Assembly: GCA_025358985.1 (NCBI GenBank)
Contig: JANYHQ010000085.1
Coordinates: forward strand, 1-7,007
Direction: 5' to 3'
Source: Acidimicrobiales bacterium
GTDB lineage: Bacteria > Actinomycetota > Acidimicrobiia > Acidimicrobiales > JANYDT01
DNA length: 7,007 nucleotides
Positions within the stretch are counted from its first letter, which is position 1; every line of letters starts with the position of its first letter. Under the pieces are notes generated by a model. The model was given only the letters and a program-made list of their open reading frames with translations. It had not been told where the DNA came from and searched no databases. A program made the translations under genes and the position numbers. Shown one piece after another: positions 5,869 to 7,007 of this stretch.

Positions 5869-5894
5869 GCGTTGGTCAGTTGGCGTTGGTCAGT
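5869..5894. repeat. Short direct repeat at the end of the histidine kinase gene
   Basis: GCGTTGGTCAGT occurs at 5869-5880 and 5883-5894, a 14-base period. The second copy holds the kinase stop codon (TGA, read on the minus strand at 5892-5890). It looks like a small tandem duplication at the gene end. No function is evident. Confidence 0.8.
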
Positions 5895-7007
5895 CGCCGT
5901 TGGCGGCGGTGGCGGTGGTCGGCGGCATCGGCAGGCGGACCCGCAACACCGCACCGCCCAGGGTGGAGTGGTTGGCGGCAGTGGCCGTCCCGCCCCATGT
6001 GGTGGCCAGTTGATCCACGATGGCCAGCCCCAGTCCGGTTCCCCCATGGCTACGGGTGCGCGACCCGGAACTCACCGTGAGACGTTCGAATGCCCGTGGC
6101 AGAAACTCCTCGGGAAATCCCGGCCCATCGTCTTCCACCACGATTTCCGCAAATGCAGGTTCACCAGGGTCGCTGGCCGCCGATCCAACCCTTATGCGTA
6201 CTGATGATATGGCGAACCGTTGAGCGTTCGTGAGCAGGTTGGTGACAATTCGTTCAACCGCGGGCTGCGGCACCGCCACCATCGTGGCGTCACCGGACAC
6301 GTCGACGTGAATGTGGCGATCGTCGTTTCGTCCGGCGTGCCCCGCTCGTCCCACTCGGCCCGCTGCCATGGTGGCTGCGGTTAGCAATTCCGTATCGAAG
6401 GAATGAGGCTCACGGTGGGGTGCGCCAGCGCGAGCGAGAACCAGTAGATCCTCAGCCAGATGGGTAAGCCGCTCCACCTCATCGAGCAGGCTGCGCAGTG
6501 TGGCTTCGGTTTCCGCGCCATCACCAGGGTGTGCCAGGGCCAATTCCAGCTCACCACGCATGATGGTCAACGGTGTTCGCAACTCGTGGCTGGCATCGTC
6601 TACAAAAGCTCGTTCGCGCTGAAATGACGATTCGATACGTTGCAGCATCGAGTTGAGTGTGGCGCCTAGGTGGGCAATTTCGTCGGTGCGTCCCGGTAAC
6701 ACCAGTCGCCGATCGAGGTTGGCTCCCGTTATCGATGCCGCCTCATCAGTCATCCTGCGCACCGGTCGCAGAGCTGCGCCGATGAGTGCCCATCCGCCCG
6801 CGGCAATCAACGCCACCATGATGAAACCGGCAATGAGAAAGGCCACCGCCAATCGGCCTTTGGTGTCGTCTTCTCGAGACAGCGAGGAGCCCACCACGAT
6901 CACCAGGCGACTGGTTTCTAGATTTTGCGGGGTGGCCAAGAGGCGGGCGCGGCCTCCAAGGACTTCGAGGCGGCCGTCGATACGCAGTTCCTGTGTGGCC
7001 GCCAGGG
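5890..7007 (-). CDS. Two-component sensor histidine kinase (5' end beyond window)
   Basis: This is a membrane sensor kinase that autophosphorylates on His and passes phosphate to a response regulator. The frame is open to the right edge, so about 371 C-terminal residues are present. Counting from the codon at 6939, residues about 1-29 and the codons before them are the end of the extracytoplasmic sensor (SRLVIVVGSSLSREDD is typical of its last strand). The second membrane helix, AVAFLIAGFIMVALIAAGGWALIG, spans 31-54. HAMP follows at about 57-110. The HisKA domain has DASHELRTPL with His118 (codon 6586-6588). HATPase has N-box TNLLTNA (233-239), G1 VEDDGPGF, F-box AFERL and G2 GGTGLGLAI. All catalytic boxes are intact. 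TTG at 6939 is an internal Leu codon, not the start, because the frame continues upstream. The response regulator is not in the window and is probably just upstream of the kinase, beyond 7007. The ligand is unknown. Confidence 0.96.
   Translation of the reverse strand, partial: LAATQELRIDGRLEVLGGRARLLATPQNLETSRLVIVVGSSLSREDDTKGRLAVAFLIAGFIMVALIAAGGWALIGAALRPVRRMTDEAASITGANLDRRLVLPGRTDEIAHLGATLNSMLQRIESSFQRERAFVDDASHELRTPLTIMRGELELALAHPGDGAETEATLRSLLDEVERLTHLAEDLLVLARAGAPHREPHSFDTELLTAATMAAGRVGRAGHAGRNDDRHIHVDVSGDATMVAVPQPAVERIVTNLLTNAQRFAISSVRIRVGSAASDPGEPAFAEIVVEDDGPGFPEEFLPRAFERLTVSSGSRTRSHGGTGLGLAIVDQLATTWGGTATAANHSTLGGAVLRVRLPMPPTTATAANGD

Overview
The window looks like chromosomal DNA from a high-GC actinobacterium (Actinomycetota), probably not a mobile or accessory region. 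The main evidence is the minus-strand run of a histidine-phosphatase protein, a DUF3090 protein and an SCO1664-family protein. As I recall, this trio is conserved across Actinobacteria (next to mshC in mycobacteria). A family 5 uracil-DNA glycosylase and a membrane-anchored HtrA protease with a Pro-rich cytoplasmic tail fit the same group. Codon choice and the Asn/Thr-rich protease linker would suit Acidimicrobiia, but that narrower placement is a guess.

Layout. (1) Positions 2-847, plus strand: the C-terminal half of dihydroxy-acid dehydratase (ilvD), cut by the left edge. (2) Positions 929-3579, minus strand: a compact four-gene cluster read right to left. It holds the MSMEG_4193-type phosphatase, DUF3090 (4-base ATGA overlap), the SCO1664-family PI3/PI4-kinase-like protein (12-base gap) and a small two-helix membrane protein with a probable PH-like domain (48-base gap if its GTG start is used). 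(3) Positions 3639-4334, plus strand: family 5 uracil-DNA glycosylase, divergent from the cluster across 59 bases. (4) Positions 4402-5799, plus strand: HtrA-like S1C serine protease with a C-terminal PDZ domain. (5) Positions 5890-7007, minus strand: the 3' part of a sensor histidine kinase gene, convergent with the protease and cut by the right edge.

How the genes relate. IlvD serves branched-chain amino acid synthesis and only borders the cluster. The cluster pairs a predicted kinase fold with a predicted phosphatase and a small Cys-containing protein. That suggests a phosphorylation-linked process, but no substrate is evident. The HtrA protease and the histidine kinase together suggest an envelope-stress module like mycobacterial MprAB/PepD, though the gene orientation here is convergent. 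Gene junctions carry inverted repeats, the best being a 10-bp perfect stem plus a short T-run after the protease gene. No RNA genes, CRISPR arrays, insertion sequences or attachment sites were seen, and no gene-free stretch exceeds 100 bases.
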